Positions 11,914-23,953 of a stretch of 64,000 nt of DNA are shown here, piece by piece. This stretch comes from Corinectria fuckeliana (taxonomy: Eukaryota > Ascomycota > Sordariomycetes > Hypocreales > Nectriaceae), in NCBI GenBank assembly GCA_019137255.1, contig WPDH01000148.1, positions 1 through 64,000 on the forward strand. Reading direction: 5' to 3'. The notes below the pieces were generated by a model. That model was given only the letters and a program-made list of their open reading frames with translations. It had not been told where the DNA came from and ran no database searches. The position numbers were made by a program, and so were the translations under genes. Numbering within the stretch: position 1 is the first letter of the stretch; each line of letters opens with the position of its first letter.

Positions 11914-14894
11914 ATGGGCTCGGTGACACACGCCCTGGCCAGCAACGAGGCAAACGGCGCCCCCTCCCCTGGCTCACCCCACACCTCGGTATGCGACTGA
12001 CTGCCGCTACGTCTGGTCCTGCAGAGAAAGAAAGTAAAAGCAAAGACAAGTTGGCCAAGAGAGGCAGGGCTGACGGAGGCAAGAAAGGCACTCCCTGCCA
12101 AAAGTGCCGGGGACCCAAAGAGAGGAGGGGGTGTGTGTAGGTGGACAGTTGCTTGCTCCCCAAGGCTGGGTTACACACAGTTGTCAGTCCGTCATATCCC
12201 CGCTCTCGAGCGAGATGTCTTCCCTCCGTCTTCCGTCATTGGGCATGGAGGATCAATGTCCTTCGATCTTTTGCCTTTTGCCAGCCTGACGTACCTGTCT
12301 CTACCCACACCACACCCACACACGCGTCTTAGGGCTAGAGGTCGACCGCGAGAGAGACCAAGAGACGGAGACGAAGGAGTAAAAAGAGGTGCGGGGGCTT
12401 CGTACGGGGTTTCCATGCAGACAACCACAGTACAGCAACTAGCTGACTAGGCCGGGCCACATAAACGGCCGTGTTATTGCCCAGGGCCCCCCCTGGGTGT
12501 CTCTCCCGCTGCGGGCCTCGGCCGGGTCTCCTTTTGGGCCCCTTCACTTTGACGCTCTTTCTGTGCTCCTCCTCCTCTTCCTTCTGGTAAGTGTCCAGCC
12601 CAGGCTTGTGCTGTACAGCATGGCGATGGCGTCCACACGGGGGCGCCTTGATCTGCGGCCGCTGTGGGGCCTCATGGTTCGTCCCGAGGACGGACAAGTG
12701 TCAAGAAACAAGGGGATCCTGACCGCTCAGCATCTGGACTCCCAAGCTGTCGATTTCGGTGAGTTCCAGGGCTGTGGTTCGCTGCATCCTTCATGCATCT
12801 CTCATGCGGCACTCCTGCGGGTGCGGGTGACGGGTGCGTGTGCGGATGCGTGTGCGTTTGCTGGTGCGTGTGCTTGTACTTCATGCTGGTGCTAAGGCTG
12901 GTGCTAAGGCTTCGAGACTACAGAGCGAGTGGCTGAATGGATACGCTGGTCAGTGCTATCTAGGTACTCTGCGACTCAGCTTTCAAGACACCCAGACGTG
13001 TCGTTAAGTCCCATGCCACAAACATTCACCTTGCCTTCCCATCACTCCTTGCCTCACCGCGGCGGTCCTACATAGTAAGATGCTCGACTATCAACTTCTC
13101 CCCGTTGCACTAGCAGGCCGCGAGACACTGCCAGTGCAAAGTCATGGTCATGAATAGAGTTGCAATAAGGATAGCAAAACCAAGGAGATATCACCAAAAT
13201 CACCTCATCTTTCTCTCCTCGACTTGCCATCTCAAACCTCGAACCAGATTCAGTCTACGTCACCCCGAGGGCTCATTTTCTTTAGGAACGTCACATCTAA
13301 GTGCTCGCTCTGCCAAATGTGGACGCCGTTCCTTTACCTGTCGAGCTACCCGCTCAACGGACTGTGAAAATATCGCAGCCCGACTAAGAACAGCTCAGCT
13401 TGCAGCAGTCCACGATGATCGCATAGTGCGTGCCGTGGCCCTCAGAGCCCAGTTAGGGCCAACCCGCAAGGAGCCGGCTACTCAACTCATCTGATTCTGG
13501 AAGACCGGTCACCGACCCCCAGTCCCAAACTCCATAGCTAAAGGGCTTCGGTCGGGCTCTTCTCCATGGTGTTCATGCATTAGCGTCCCACGACAACGAG
13601 GCTGATTGTTTCCTTGGTAGAGAATGGCCCAGCCGGGAGCCGCCCGGACCAGAACCTCAACTGGTCCAGAGTCTTTGTGTCTCGCTGCAAGGCCTTACTG
13701 CGGCGACAGATAAGGATACAGGGTGTTTGCATGGTTTTCTTGCATGGCTGTCGGCTCACATGAATTGGCAGAACCGTCGCTACTCGGCCATTGGCTTCTT
13801 CAGGGGCCTTGTGTTCGTCAACTGTCACCATCGTTAACGATCAAAAGCAAATCTGGATCAACCTGGTTAGGCCAGGCACATGGGCCAGATCAACGTGGCA
13901 GCCCCCCTCTGGTCCTCCTGGTAGCCCGGTCTTTGTATCTCGTCGATTTCCCCGTCCCCGTCAGGGTGACATATCCGCGGTGGACGCTTCCCCTCCGGCC
14001 AAATGCGCTTCTGTCGGCACCTCTGCCACCTCTCATATCCCCATCCACCATCTACCGCCTCATTTCCGAATTGCCCCTCTCGTCTCTGCCCGACGGCTCT
14101 GTGCCTGGTCTTGTGACCGAGTCCTCATCTAGTGATGATGCGCCTGAGGAGCATATTGTCACACTGGGGCTATCGGCTTCGCTGGCCGGTTCCCCCTATT
14201 TTGGCCGTTTATGGGAGTCGCTACTAGGATGGGTCTAACCGTGCACTTCGTCGCCAGCTCCAGCTATCAGACTCGGAGTCGAAGAAGCAACGGCGAATTC
14301 ATTGCAGGCCAGTGTCTGGCCCCGATTGTACGATGTACCCCCTCGCGGAGGTACATGAATAGAGGTATGCTATGCCGTCGATGGACTCAGAACCGTCGCT
14401 ACATGCCCGCGCAAAGTGATGATGTCCAAGCTAGGCTTAACATGACCCATTACTGACCCAGGTCCCTCGACTGAAGCATAGATGTTTGTACGACCTATGA
14501 GAGGATCGGTCAATGTGGTGATAACGGGGTTTGGGACCATTGCCTATGCACATGGCGAGTCGTTGACCCAAATGAGCCACGAGCGCATTCAAATCCAAAC
14601 ATTCTCACCGGCAGGCAGCTTTACCCCCCAGACACAGCTGGAACAAAGGTTCGCTCGCGGGGAAACTCGAAGAACATCCGGGGAGTGATGAGCTGGCCTT
14701 CTGCTTCGGGAAAGGCTTGCGTCTTGGGCGGATCGAGTCATCTGTGATGACTTCACGGCCCGCATGAGATCACGAGAGATGGAGTGGAGGAGGGGACGGA
14801 GGATTGAGAGGCAGAAACTCTTCGACTTGCGTTGGGCATTGTTGGGCTCAGCCGAGTTGTCCCAGTATCAACGGTGGTGGCTGGGGTCGTGCGA

Positions 14895-14938
14895 AAGTGT
14901 GTGCGTCTGCATCTGCGTCTGCGTCTGCGTCTGCGCAT
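14895..14938. repeat. CTGCGT hexanucleotide repeat
   Basis: Tandem ctgcgt/ctgcat units continue into TG-rich and gcatgtatgtaggcatg-type imperfect repeats to about 15070. Non-coding. Confidence 0.8.
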
Positions 14939-15123
14939 GTATGTAGGCATGTAGGCACGCAGGCATGTATGTATTCCTGTATGTGTGTGCGAGAGTGAGA
15001 GGTATGTGTGCATGTGTGCGTACTCGCGGGCGCTGGCTTCCAGTGCGTGTGCGTGCGTACGAAGTAGGCATGTGAGTGTCCTTGTTCGTGTAGGTGGCGA
15101 CAAGACGGAATACAAACTGTCAA

Positions 15124-15138
15124 GGGGGGGGGGGGGGG
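15124..15138. repeat. G15 homopolymer
   Basis: Fifteen consecutive G on the plus strand, a likely G-quadruplex or length-polymorphic site. Exact length may be affected by sequencing. Confidence 0.9.
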
Positions 15139-17198
15139 TGTTCACGGTCGGTTGGCTTGTCATGGCTGCAGGCAGAGCAAGGTGAATAACGAATGTGACC
15201 GTCTTGGAGGCCATCCATTGTTGTGATGGTCATCAAACCTTCGAGATTCTGTTAGTCCGTGTGGCCAAGCGCCCCCGATGGATATGGAGGAGGCCCTAGC
15301 CCCCCTTCCTTGTAAGACTGGAACAGGACCAGATGCTCGCCACGGCCCGGTTTGACGACCGGGCCGGCCCGCTGCTAGGCAGCGATTCGGAGCTCAAACT
15401 TTTCTGCGTAACCTCGGCGGTGACAGACGAGACCGAAGGGGAAACCGGTTCGGCGCCTCCGAGCAGGCACATCCAGGTACGAGAGACGAAAGGCGGGTAA
15501 GGGCACAGGGCACGCAGGGCGCAAAGCCTACATGGTAGAGCTAGGGAAGATCAGCAATCTTCTTCACGTCCGCAGGGCCAGGATTCGGGGCCTAGCGAAG
15601 CAGAAGCGCGGCTCAATTGCAAGGACAAGGCCCCAGCCTCACAACGACGAGAAACGCAAGCATGCACATAACGACGTCAAGGCGCAGAGGCGCGCTACGG
15701 TCGGATGGAGACGGACTAGAAAATTCCGCGACCAGGGAGTGCCCAATAAGCCCCAGGCCCGTTAGGAGACCCAAGGGACAAGTCTGGCGAGTTCTAAGTT
15801 GAACCGGATTCCTGGGTTGCTGGAAATCATGTGTCTAGGAAGCGCTGCATGAAGCCTGTTCGTGAGCAACGGGGGGGGGAGCGTCCGATCGTACCTAGGG
15901 CCAATGGGGCAAACCGATCTCTTCCACGAGCCTACGAGCGCATGGGCATTGTCAATTGGCCAGCGCAGATCGTGTCAACCCTACGGCGAGAGCATCATTC
16001 GCTCCTGGATGCTTCAAGGCGCATCGTCTGAGCGTTGAAAGAACCCGCGCGCCAGCGGTCGCAGGTCGACAATGGATCCACTTCCAGCCCCAATGACCCG
16101 TGCCCGTCGCCCGAGACAGGACGACGCCGTCGAATCGCAGGGCCCCAAGCCGTGTGGGGGAGTGACAAGGAACTGCACCAGGGGGTTGGCGGGCTGAAGC
16201 GGGTTGAGGCTGGGTCTTCCCGTGCGGCAGACGTGTTTCCGTTGTCGCCGCATGGGCGGTTCTTTGCCGTTTTGATTGGCTGCACCCACCAGGATCACCT
16301 TGAGCGGCCATCCCAGAGGCCAAGCAAGGGCACGGCACGGCGCGCAATCCAGAGTGCAATTACTGCCGTGACTGTGCAACTGACGATGGACCAGACCTGA
16401 CCTGACCACGCACGCCAGACAGGGTAGACTGGGAGGGCTTCTGCCGTGAAACATGGGGCGTTGGCGTCCTTCAAGCTTTGATGATGGAGGGTGACGGCAG
16501 ATCCTAACGAGAGAGTATCATGGCGTGGACACGAGCGGGCCACAACCAGGACTTTGGCAGGCCAAGTCGGCGAGATGTTGCATAAAGTGGCGGCAGAAAC
16601 AAGGCTGTGAGGCGCTCACATATCGTAGCACGGTCCCGTGCCACGGCATCATGGACACCAGGCGTGGCCTTCATGCAAGGCCGTCAAGTCACAGGTGGGG
16701 CTTGGCCTATGGAGCTCCTCCATCAAGGCCGCCAGGGCCTGTAGGCTGGAAGGCGTTAACGAGATGCCAGACAGGTACATTGTAGGGCGTACATAGTATA
16801 CGTCTCAGCCAAAGGTACGGTGCATCGGTGATCGCCATAGCCGTCAGAGGAGTTGAACTCCAATAGATATCCAGCCGTAGAGCTGGCCCAAAAGGGCAAC
16901 GACATTCGCCAACATTGGGCCAACCTTAGGCCAACACACGAATACCAGGCCAGGCTGCCGTTCAGCCTGATGACTGCCAGGGATGCCAGGATAGTTGAGG
17001 CCTAATGACTGCTAGATTGAGGCACAGGTTGTTGCTGCATGAGAGAAGCGTGGGAGAATGCGGGCTCGCGGTCCGCCAACAGGACCACTCATTTAGGCTA
17101 CCCAGTGGGCCGGCCGCTCGCAGCCTTTCCCCAGAGAGAGGGCATGAAGAACGAGACGCGTGACGGGGCGAGACGAGGCGAAACGAGGCGGCGACAGA

Positions 17199-17241
17199 GC
17201 AATGACAAGAGCCACGAGAAAGTGTACCATGCGATGTGATG
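17199..17241. repeat. 43-bp direct repeat, copy 1
   Basis: The segment starting gcaatgacaagagccacgag and ending gcgatgtgatg recurs 220 bp downstream (17419-17461) with a single A/G difference at position 33 of the unit. Neither copy lies in a supported gene. Confidence 0.9.
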
Positions 17242-17418
17242 GATGTGCGTGATGCATCGTGGACCCGTCAGTTGAGACGGGGCCCTAGACATAGAGCTAC
17301 AGCCTAAAGCCGAGGCCTATCGACATTAGGCCTTGATCCTTGAGCCTTGGGCCTGAATAGACGGCCGCAGAGTGTCGGGTGGACTCCATTTACACGTCAG
17401 CATCACTGACACGGTGCG

Positions 17419-17461
17419 GCAATGACAAGAGCCACGAGAAAGTGTACCATACGATGTGATG
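17419..17461. repeat. 43-bp direct repeat, copy 2
   Basis: Second copy of the unit at 17199-17241, one mismatch. Just after it, GTGAT/GATG words continue the pattern (gtgatcatgtgtgatgcc). Confidence 0.9.
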
Positions 17462-18477
17462 TGATCATGTGTGATGCCATACGATGCCAGCGGGCTACCT
17501 CTGTGATCTTCCTTTCGGACGTGCGTGTGGGTTCCTTCAAGCTCGTGAGAGAGCCCGGCAAGGGGGCACCTTGGTTGCGAAGAGTCCTAAGTAGGTACGA
17601 AAAGCGATGTTAGTCAACAGAGAGGCTGAGTGACAGCACCTTACATACCCAGTCATGCCGGCATCAGCAACAACAGTAGCAGTGCTTCAGTAGGTTGTAT
17701 CGCAGACGGCTCGCTCAGATTCTGGTCCTGCACCCGGGTGAAAAAGACAAGGAGGATGAAGGCGAAGATTGCGGTTGCAGCAAATGTTGCAGCGGCAGCG
17801 TCGTCGATCCGCGCATCGAAGCCAGCGGCGAGGTGGAGTCGTGTACTTGCTCGTTCACCACTTCAGTGGGCTAGGGGCAAGTTTGGGATAGCAACTCCAC
17901 GATGTGTTGGTTGACATTTGTTGTTTTGCTGTTGTCCGATGTTGGAGGAGGATGCCAGCCCACCCACTTATTACTAAGTAAGTGCTAACGTTGTTTTGTT
18001 GTGGCAAGTGCTAGTTTTAGTAATGGAAGCCACAGGCTGTTGGTTAAGGCCAATAACAATAATCATGGAGAGTGCAAGTGGAGGGTGGGTGGTCTCCAGT
18101 ATGGCCGGGCAAGTGCGCCCTCAAGGAAGCCTCGGAAAAGAACGAAGAGGGAAGGAAGGATGCCACACCGCCGGGGCACAGAACCACGCTCCACACAGGG
18201 CAGTTGCCAAATCTTACCAAGAACCCAAGACATGCTGCAGATACATTGCCCATCCACCAGGACGGGAAAGGAAGGTACTACAGTACTGGAAATTACAAGA
18301 ACCGAGGTACTACTAGCACTATGTAAGCGGCAGAGCAACCCACGAGGTTCTATTTACGGATGCCATTTGTTGACATGCCGAAACATTGGTACCTAAGTAG
18401 ATATAGATCAATCTACGAAGGAGTGATAGGTCATGGAGCCTCGACATTGCCTGGCATTAGCCTGTCGTGACGTCGGC

Positions 18478-18494
18478 AGGTAGGTAGGTAGGTA
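18478..18494. repeat. GTAG tetranucleotide repeat
   Basis: Four tandem ggta/gtag units. The same word recurs singly or doubly at about 19420-19500, a short-motif enrichment seen in many fungal intergenic regions. Confidence 0.75.
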
Positions 18495-20828
18495 ACCAGA
18501 CCTCAACCGAACATGACCAGCTCCACCACCAGCCTGCGCCACCGTCTTCACCGGCAGCAAAGCTGCAACGGCCATGGCAGGAAGACGATAGACAGCACTA
18601 CCGACCTGCTGTGGCACGCGAGATTCAACTGTGCAGTTCTTTGCCATTGGGTCAATGTTCCGCTCTTCAGTCACGTCTATTGCCACTACCTCCATTCCAT
18701 GAGACCACATGCCTAACTACCGGTCCAGTTGCAACGGGTGTTGCCTTCCCACAGCCACCATGAGAAGCCTTGGCACATGCCCAAGTAACCGAGCTGGGGA
18801 CTCGAGGGGCGATCCTGGTGCCGCACAGCCTCGGTCAAACAGCAAAATTACAGTTGATTATCGTCATCGACCAGGCCGACTGTGTTGCATAGTAGGTAGG
18901 ACTTTACCCCCTGATCACATCGGACAAGACAGGAAAGCCGTCAAACGTTCAAGAGGGCCGCTTCCACAAGAAAGTTACACGAGAGTCGTTGACAAGGTTT
19001 GCTTTGGTACTCCTGCGTTCGAGACGGACTAGGTTTGTGGTAGCTTTTATGTGGTGAGACTCGGTGATACGTGAATTTTGTGAACTGAATGTAGGCAAGA
19101 GATATTAATTAAGCTCAACTTAGGAGTCTGATTCAGCCCTCAATCCTATTAACTAATGCAGGGCTAATATCAAGAGCTTGTGTAACAGTCTTTAATCCTA
19201 GTGACAGACTGTCGCTTCGGCGGTTCGACTAAGCGTTTGTTAGTAGCATGTTTCAGTGAGGTTTCTAGTTGGCGTTTCAGTGCACCCCAGGACCATTAGC
19301 CAAGCCAACAGCCAGCCAACAGTCGGTCAGTGGCGCACCTAAACCCTGCTCTGCATACTACTTCAGTATTACCATAATTAATCACAACCATCCAATGCCA
19401 CTGGGCTACCTGGGCAGGTAGGTAGGTAGTCTATTCATCCACAGTATACTATGCTTGTGCTGGTGTGCCTAAGTAATAACTACATAGGTAAGTAGGTAGA
19501 CTATGCCCGCTAAATCCCCCACGCTTTGTACATCGAGACTAGTAGGTAATTAAGGCATGATACTGCGCGTTTGGCTGTAATAACCTCTACGTACAGTGGG
19601 CTGCAGGTATGTAAGCTAGTATGATCTGCCTTCATAGGCAGGTTGACAAGCACCCCTCAACCTGAAAGCATGGACTCGCTTACCCCACCTGTCTGTCCAC
19701 CAATTCGTATCGTACGTTCCTCTATTGCCTGTTTGCCTGGCGGGCGCCTCATCCCCCCACTACTTCCCCTACTTGGCGTCGCCTCAACCTCGCTCTAATA
19801 ACTCTCCGACTTGCACCTCCGCTATCACTCCGAGCCGTTCCACCACCTTAACCTCATCCTCAGTTTCCATCCGATTTCCTAACCTGTCTGCCTAGAATAT
19901 TCTCATGGTTACCTTGGCACAACTACCGCCGTTCTTCCCCCGTCTCTATCTCTCATCATCAAAGGTACCTAGACCGAGGAAACGAATTTAAAATACTCCC
20001 ATAACTCCGAACTTCAGCCTGTACTGTACGGTACGAAATATACCTACCTCCCTCCTTCTCGTACATATCACGCCTCGGACATTCGCATCTACCTACATCC
20101 CACTAGGCTTCGTCACACATCTTTCCACGCCCGTCCCCTTCCGCCGAGCAACGTCTACCACCGCTACCGACGCCTCGACTCTCCCGTATTTCGTATTGAT
20201 CGCGCTCTGTCCAGGCTACATACCCAGTTCAGGACATTTCGCGATCTACGCCGCTGCCTGCTTCCAGGCTCCACTAGTAACTAAGTACACTGTCGCCTGA
20301 GGTGGCCGCGTCTCCCGCCCATATTTAGGCCGCGGCCTCGACTAAGCTCGACCATATATCGCGACCTCTTTCTCCTTCCGCTACGATCTGCTCACGCGCC
20401 ATCCGGTTTCCCGCCTCGTTATCTGTTGTCTTGTCGTCGCCGCTCGCCCCATCCACTCGGGTACCTTCTTGCGTCTGGACCTCGGTTGCCGCCCAAGTTA
20501 CCACCGCTAAACACCGATTTCAGGCCTCCCGAGGCGGCCGTGGTTTTCCGTCCCACTCACTACCGACCCGGACCTTGAACGGGGACCGTGGCGTCTCCCG
20601 CCGCCCGGCGTCCGCCGTTCTCGTGCCGTCACGCCCTCGCCTGGATGAGGAAATTATTGCACCATTCCTCTTTCCTCCCTGGCCTGCAGCGCCTACAGTA
20701 GGCACTAGATCTGTCTCAAAGCCCACTACCACCCGGACTGACCAGCTCATCTCGCAGACGCACCGTCCGTCACTTCATCACATTGCCTAGATAGCCCTGG
20801 CAAGAATCGTTGGCCCAGTCCCACGGGT

Positions 20829-21763
20829 ATGGGAACTTTCAGCCCTGCGACTGATGCGGCCGCTGATGCCCAACCCGCAGTCTTGTCGATAGCCCCCATC
20901 GTCTCAATGTTCTCGCGAGGGGCTAGTCTTTCGGTCCCTTCGAATGCTGACGCCCTCCTTGTCTTTCACTCCTCCGTGGCCTGGTATGACAACACTGCGC
21001 ACAGCCTCAACGGGGGCCCATCCAGTCCACTCCATCTTCAGCAGTTGCCAAACGAGGTTCTCTTTCACATTCTGGGCTTCCTAGATGTGGGCGATCTCCT
21101 GTCAGCGTCTAGAGTAGGTTCTTCTTGTCAGCCCAGTTACCAGCCCTTGCGGTTCTGCTCTTTGCGACGTTCCTCCCCTTGGTTTGGCACGAAAGGACGG
21201 ACTATTGTCCCCTTGGAACCTTGGAGACAGGACTGACAGAATCGTAGACAAGCCACTTGCTCCGTAGCCTCTCGCAGACTCCCATTCTGCATCACTACCG
21301 CCTCCGCCGCACCCGTTATGTGCTTCCGCCTCTCCTCTGGTCGCCATCGCGTCCATCCCTGGCTGATCTCATATCCCGCCATATCTTCCTGACGCGCACA
21401 TCAGTTCTCTCGAGACGACTGGCCCGTTCCCTTGTATCCATCAGACTCTCTCGCCGCCTGGCAACTCGACCATCGGCGGAGTGTCTGGTCGAGCGATGCG
21501 TGCTCCCAAAGGAATGCGTGCCTGGCTTAAATGGCCTTCACATTGCGCCGGGGCTAGTGGCGAAGAAGATGGCCATTGAGAAGGAGAGGGTCAAGGACGG
21601 GTTAAGACAGTGGGTCGCGTCCAAGTGGAAGGGGAAGGTAAGAGAGCGCGAGGAGGGCGTCAAACGCTGGGAGGAAAGTCGAGGCATCGGACGCGTGTGG
21701 AGGTTACGCAGGTTTTGGGAGCGAGTTAGTCGAGGAGAGGAGTTGACAGTGATTATCGGGTAA
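20829..21763 (+). CDS. F-box domain protein
   Basis: Two exons, 20829-21113 and 21248-21763, are separated by a 134-bp intron (donor gtaggt, branch-like ctgac, acceptor tcgtag, phase 0) and encode 266 aa. An F-box spans roughly residues 69-110: LQQLPNEVLFHILGFLDVGDLLSASR, then, across the splice, TSHLLRSLSQTPILHHYRL, with the expected LP-E-L-I-L spacing. F-box proteins recruit substrates to SCF ubiquitin ligases through Skp1. The rest is Arg/Lys-rich and helical with no recognised substrate-binding repeats, so the target is unknown. Oddity: the stop codon is embedded in a perfect donor word (GGGTAAGT at 21759-21766), so an isoform splicing past the stop is conceivable. Confidence 0.8.
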
Positions 21764-22175
21764 GTCTGTGCGGTGATGGTGACGTTGATTGGTAATGTTG
21801 ACGTTGACGGTGATGATCGTGACACTGGCCACCGAATACCACCATGACTAAAGGCGCGAGAGATGTGATATCGTGCTTGGACTGCTGTTGGGCAGTCTGA
21901 TCTGTCTCGTCCAGTTTCTCAACTTTTAGTCAAACTTTCTTTACCCCCCTTGTTTGCTAAGCCCCAGCGGTTAAGCATGCATTAATAACATTAGACAGCC
22001 CATGGTGTGTGCAGTTCGTGGGGAGCTCGTGGCCCAGAGGACAGGACGAAACAGACAAAGGTCATTGTTTTTGTATGATACATTATGTACTAGTAGGTTG
22101 TGTTATTTGTACATGGGGGCCATTTCTAAGTAGGCCTTACTGTCTCGCACAAACGTTTGTCCCCCATGGATTTGC
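21764..22175. other. Convergent 3' intergenic
   Basis: Lies between the 3' ends of the F-box gene and the ZNF830-like gene. Contains GTTGACGGTGATG-type short repeats at about 21775-21830 and presumably both polyadenylation regions. Nothing else seen. Confidence 0.5.
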
Positions 22176-23213
22176 CTAGCTAGTGCGGAACCTGAATCCA
22201 TCCCAATCGTCATCCTCGTCATCCTCGTCTTCTTCCTCATCTTCTTCTTCCTCCTCCCTTGGGGCCTCCAGGTTCTCCTTGCCCGTATTTGCAGGCTTGG
22301 TTGGCGCCGCCTCCTGGCCAAAGCTCTCACCTCGTTTCCGCAGGGCCTCCCGCTTTTCCTTGAGGCGACGCACGCGGGCCTCCAGCTCTTCCATCTCTTC
22401 GAACTCCTCCTCGAGCGCCCGGGTAGCCTCCTCCTTCTCGTCCTCGAGATCCATGTCGGCCTGCGCTCGCCGCTTTTTGGCCTCCTCTTCTTCAGCGGCG
22501 GCGGCAGCAGCTGTCTCCTCGGCGGTCATAGCCGGGGCCGATATGACGGCGTCCGCATCGTAGGGGGCCGAAGCGGCGGCGATGTCGGCCTCGAAGGCTG
22601 CCCACTCAGTCTCGTCAACTTGTTGCGTTGATCGGTCGTCAGTGGCCAGACTGCTGGGTTGCCGTGAGGGGAGAGAGGTAGTGGTGGTAGCGCTTTGGGT
22701 TGCCAGAGGGTTGCTGGGCTGTCCTCCGGGGGTGGACCCTGAAGATGAATCGCGGTACGCGGGCGTGGCTGGCCGTGAAGGTATCTGCAGCTCGACGCCC
22801 TGGGATGGCGTGGTGGATGTCCTCCTCGTTAACCGGGGCGGGGTGAGGGTCTGGTCTTTATCGCCGTCTACCACGCCTCCGTGTAGGGTGGGAATGTCTG
22901 GTCTGCTTCGTTTCCGCCTCGTGCCGTCGTCCATATCGACGTCGCCGCTGTCGTCATCGTCGTTGTGTTTCCGCTTCAGGTCCGTCTGCGACTGAAGTTC
23001 ACTGTCGCCGTTGGCCTGCGTGGCGGCTCGCAGTTTGAGGAGGCGGGCCTTATGGGCGTCGCTCTGGACGTGGCCGTCCCAAAGGGACTCGGTCTTGACG
23101 AAATCGTGGCAGAGGGTGCAAAGCAGCTTGCCGGCTTCGGAGTAGGCGGCGTAAGGGTGTTCGATGCGGCGAGCTGCGCGCTGCTGGCGCAGGAGAGATC
23201 GGACGTCGGCCAT
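22176..23213 (-). CDS. ZNF830/CCDC16-like zinc-finger coiled-coil protein
   Basis: One exon, 345 aa from the ATG at 23213. The frame is open 54 codons further upstream, but the MADVRSLLRQQRAARRIEHP start matches the family. A single C2H2 finger lies at about residues 32-54: CTLC, 12 residues, then H..H in DGHVQSDAH. It is followed by a basic nuclear-localisation-like stretch (KRKH, RRKRSRP), a Ser/Thr/Pro-rich linker, an acidic/Ala-rich coiled coil (about 240-300, EEATRALEEEFEEMEELEAR) and a poly-acidic tail ending DDDWDGFRFRTS. This order is that of ZNF830 (Ccdc16/Omcg1), a nuclear protein linked in animals to pre-mRNA splicing and genome stability. A splicing role here is inferred. It shares a 740-bp divergent promoter with Med7. 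Confidence 0.8.
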   Translation of the reverse strand: MADVRSLLRQQRAARRIEHPYAAYSEAGKLLCTLCHDFVKTESLWDGHVQSDAHKARLLKLRAATQANGDSELQSQTDLKRKHNDDDDSGDVDMDDGTRRKRSRPDIPTLHGGVVDGDKDQTLTPPRLTRRTSTTPSQGVELQIPSRPATPAYRDSSSGSTPGGQPSNPLATQSATTTTSLPSRQPSSLATDDRSTQQVDETEWAAFEADIAAASAPYDADAVISAPAMTAEETAAAAAAEEEEAKKRRAQADMDLEDEKEEATRALEEEFEEMEELEARVRRLKEKREALRKRGESFGQEAAPTKPANTGKENLEAPREEEEEDEEEDEDDEDDDWDGFRFRTS

Positions 23214-23953
23214 GGGGGAATAGAGGTAGAGGTGGAGGTAAAGAGAGGAGAGGAGAGGAGAGCTGGACGTCAAGGCGAGGGATGACCTGTTTACTGCCAA
23301 TTGACGACAGGGTATCCGTAAGGGTGAGTTGAATAGTCTCTGTGAGAGGGTTGTTTTGGATATATCGGAGAGCACAAGCAGAAGGAGAATGGAAGAAGAA
23401 GAAGAAGAAGAAGAAGACGACGACGAAGAAAAAAGAGGAGAAGGCGAAGAAGAAGAAGAGAGAAGAGAAGCAGCAAGAAAAGCGGCGTTGTTAGTGAGAG
23501 GCTCTCTTGCATGGGCGGCAGCGAGTCAATGGCGCCCGAGGATGAACCGGCGCAGAGCAGCACAGCAACCTACGAATACTTGACTTAAGTCTAAGCCGAA
23601 CCCCGATGCAGTTCCGCATGCTTTGTGCTCTCACCAGCTTGACTTGCCTAACGATTGACCTTTGTCAAAATTTCAAAGATCCAGACAGGAATCGCCTCTC
23701 ATAAAAAAAAAGCCCCCAAGACACAAACATTGACGAAGCTCCCGCCTGTGATTATTTGGTGTTTCGTTTTGTCTCCGGCATTCTATCCTTGGCTTGTCTC
23801 TGTCAAACGTGGATCCTAGCACAAAGTGGACACAAGCCGAGCCTTTCCCACAAGGGTCTCAGTTCTAACCCACTTCCCCCCCGGCGTCCATCATCGTTAC
23901 GACGACAGCAAGGAGGCTACTGACTGGAGCTGCGGGATCTCGACGCCTGGAAG
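23214..23953. promoter_or_regulatory. Divergent promoter, ZNF830-like / MED7
   Basis: A 740-bp region between two outward genes. It includes a GAA/GAC-rich microsatellite at about 23388-23465 and a CT-rich stretch before MED7. No canonical TATA box is obvious, as is usual for housekeeping fungal promoters. Confidence 0.55.

Larger units (their letters stand above)
9974..20828. other. 10.9-kb gene-poor interval rich in simple repeats
   Basis: I see no supported protein gene, tRNA or 5S gene. The interval holds many simple repeats (listed separately), TTTCGTTCTG-type repeats near 10290-10340, long CT-rich tracts, and a pair of 43-bp direct repeats at 17199/17419. The last kilobase (about 19690-20828) is strongly pyrimidine-rich on the plus strand, as is typical for leaders and promoters of filamentous fungi, and it precedes the F-box gene. 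The frames at 13723-14238 and 11035-11805 are composition artefacts of CT-rich DNA. Confidence 0.5.

Noticed and set aside
13723..14238. 171-aa frame with a fairly protein-like C-terminal half
   Set aside because: No recognised family and CT-driven composition. Part of it reads plausibly, but nothing supports a start or introns.
19200..19240. Possible tRNA B-box-like word (ggttcgacta)
   Set aside because: No matching A-box, anticodon arm or acceptor stem could be folded around it.
22183..22563. Ser-rich plus-strand frame opposite the ZNF830-like gene
   Set aside because: Antisense shadow of the poly-acidic tail and coiled coil; the minus-strand frame has the domain match.
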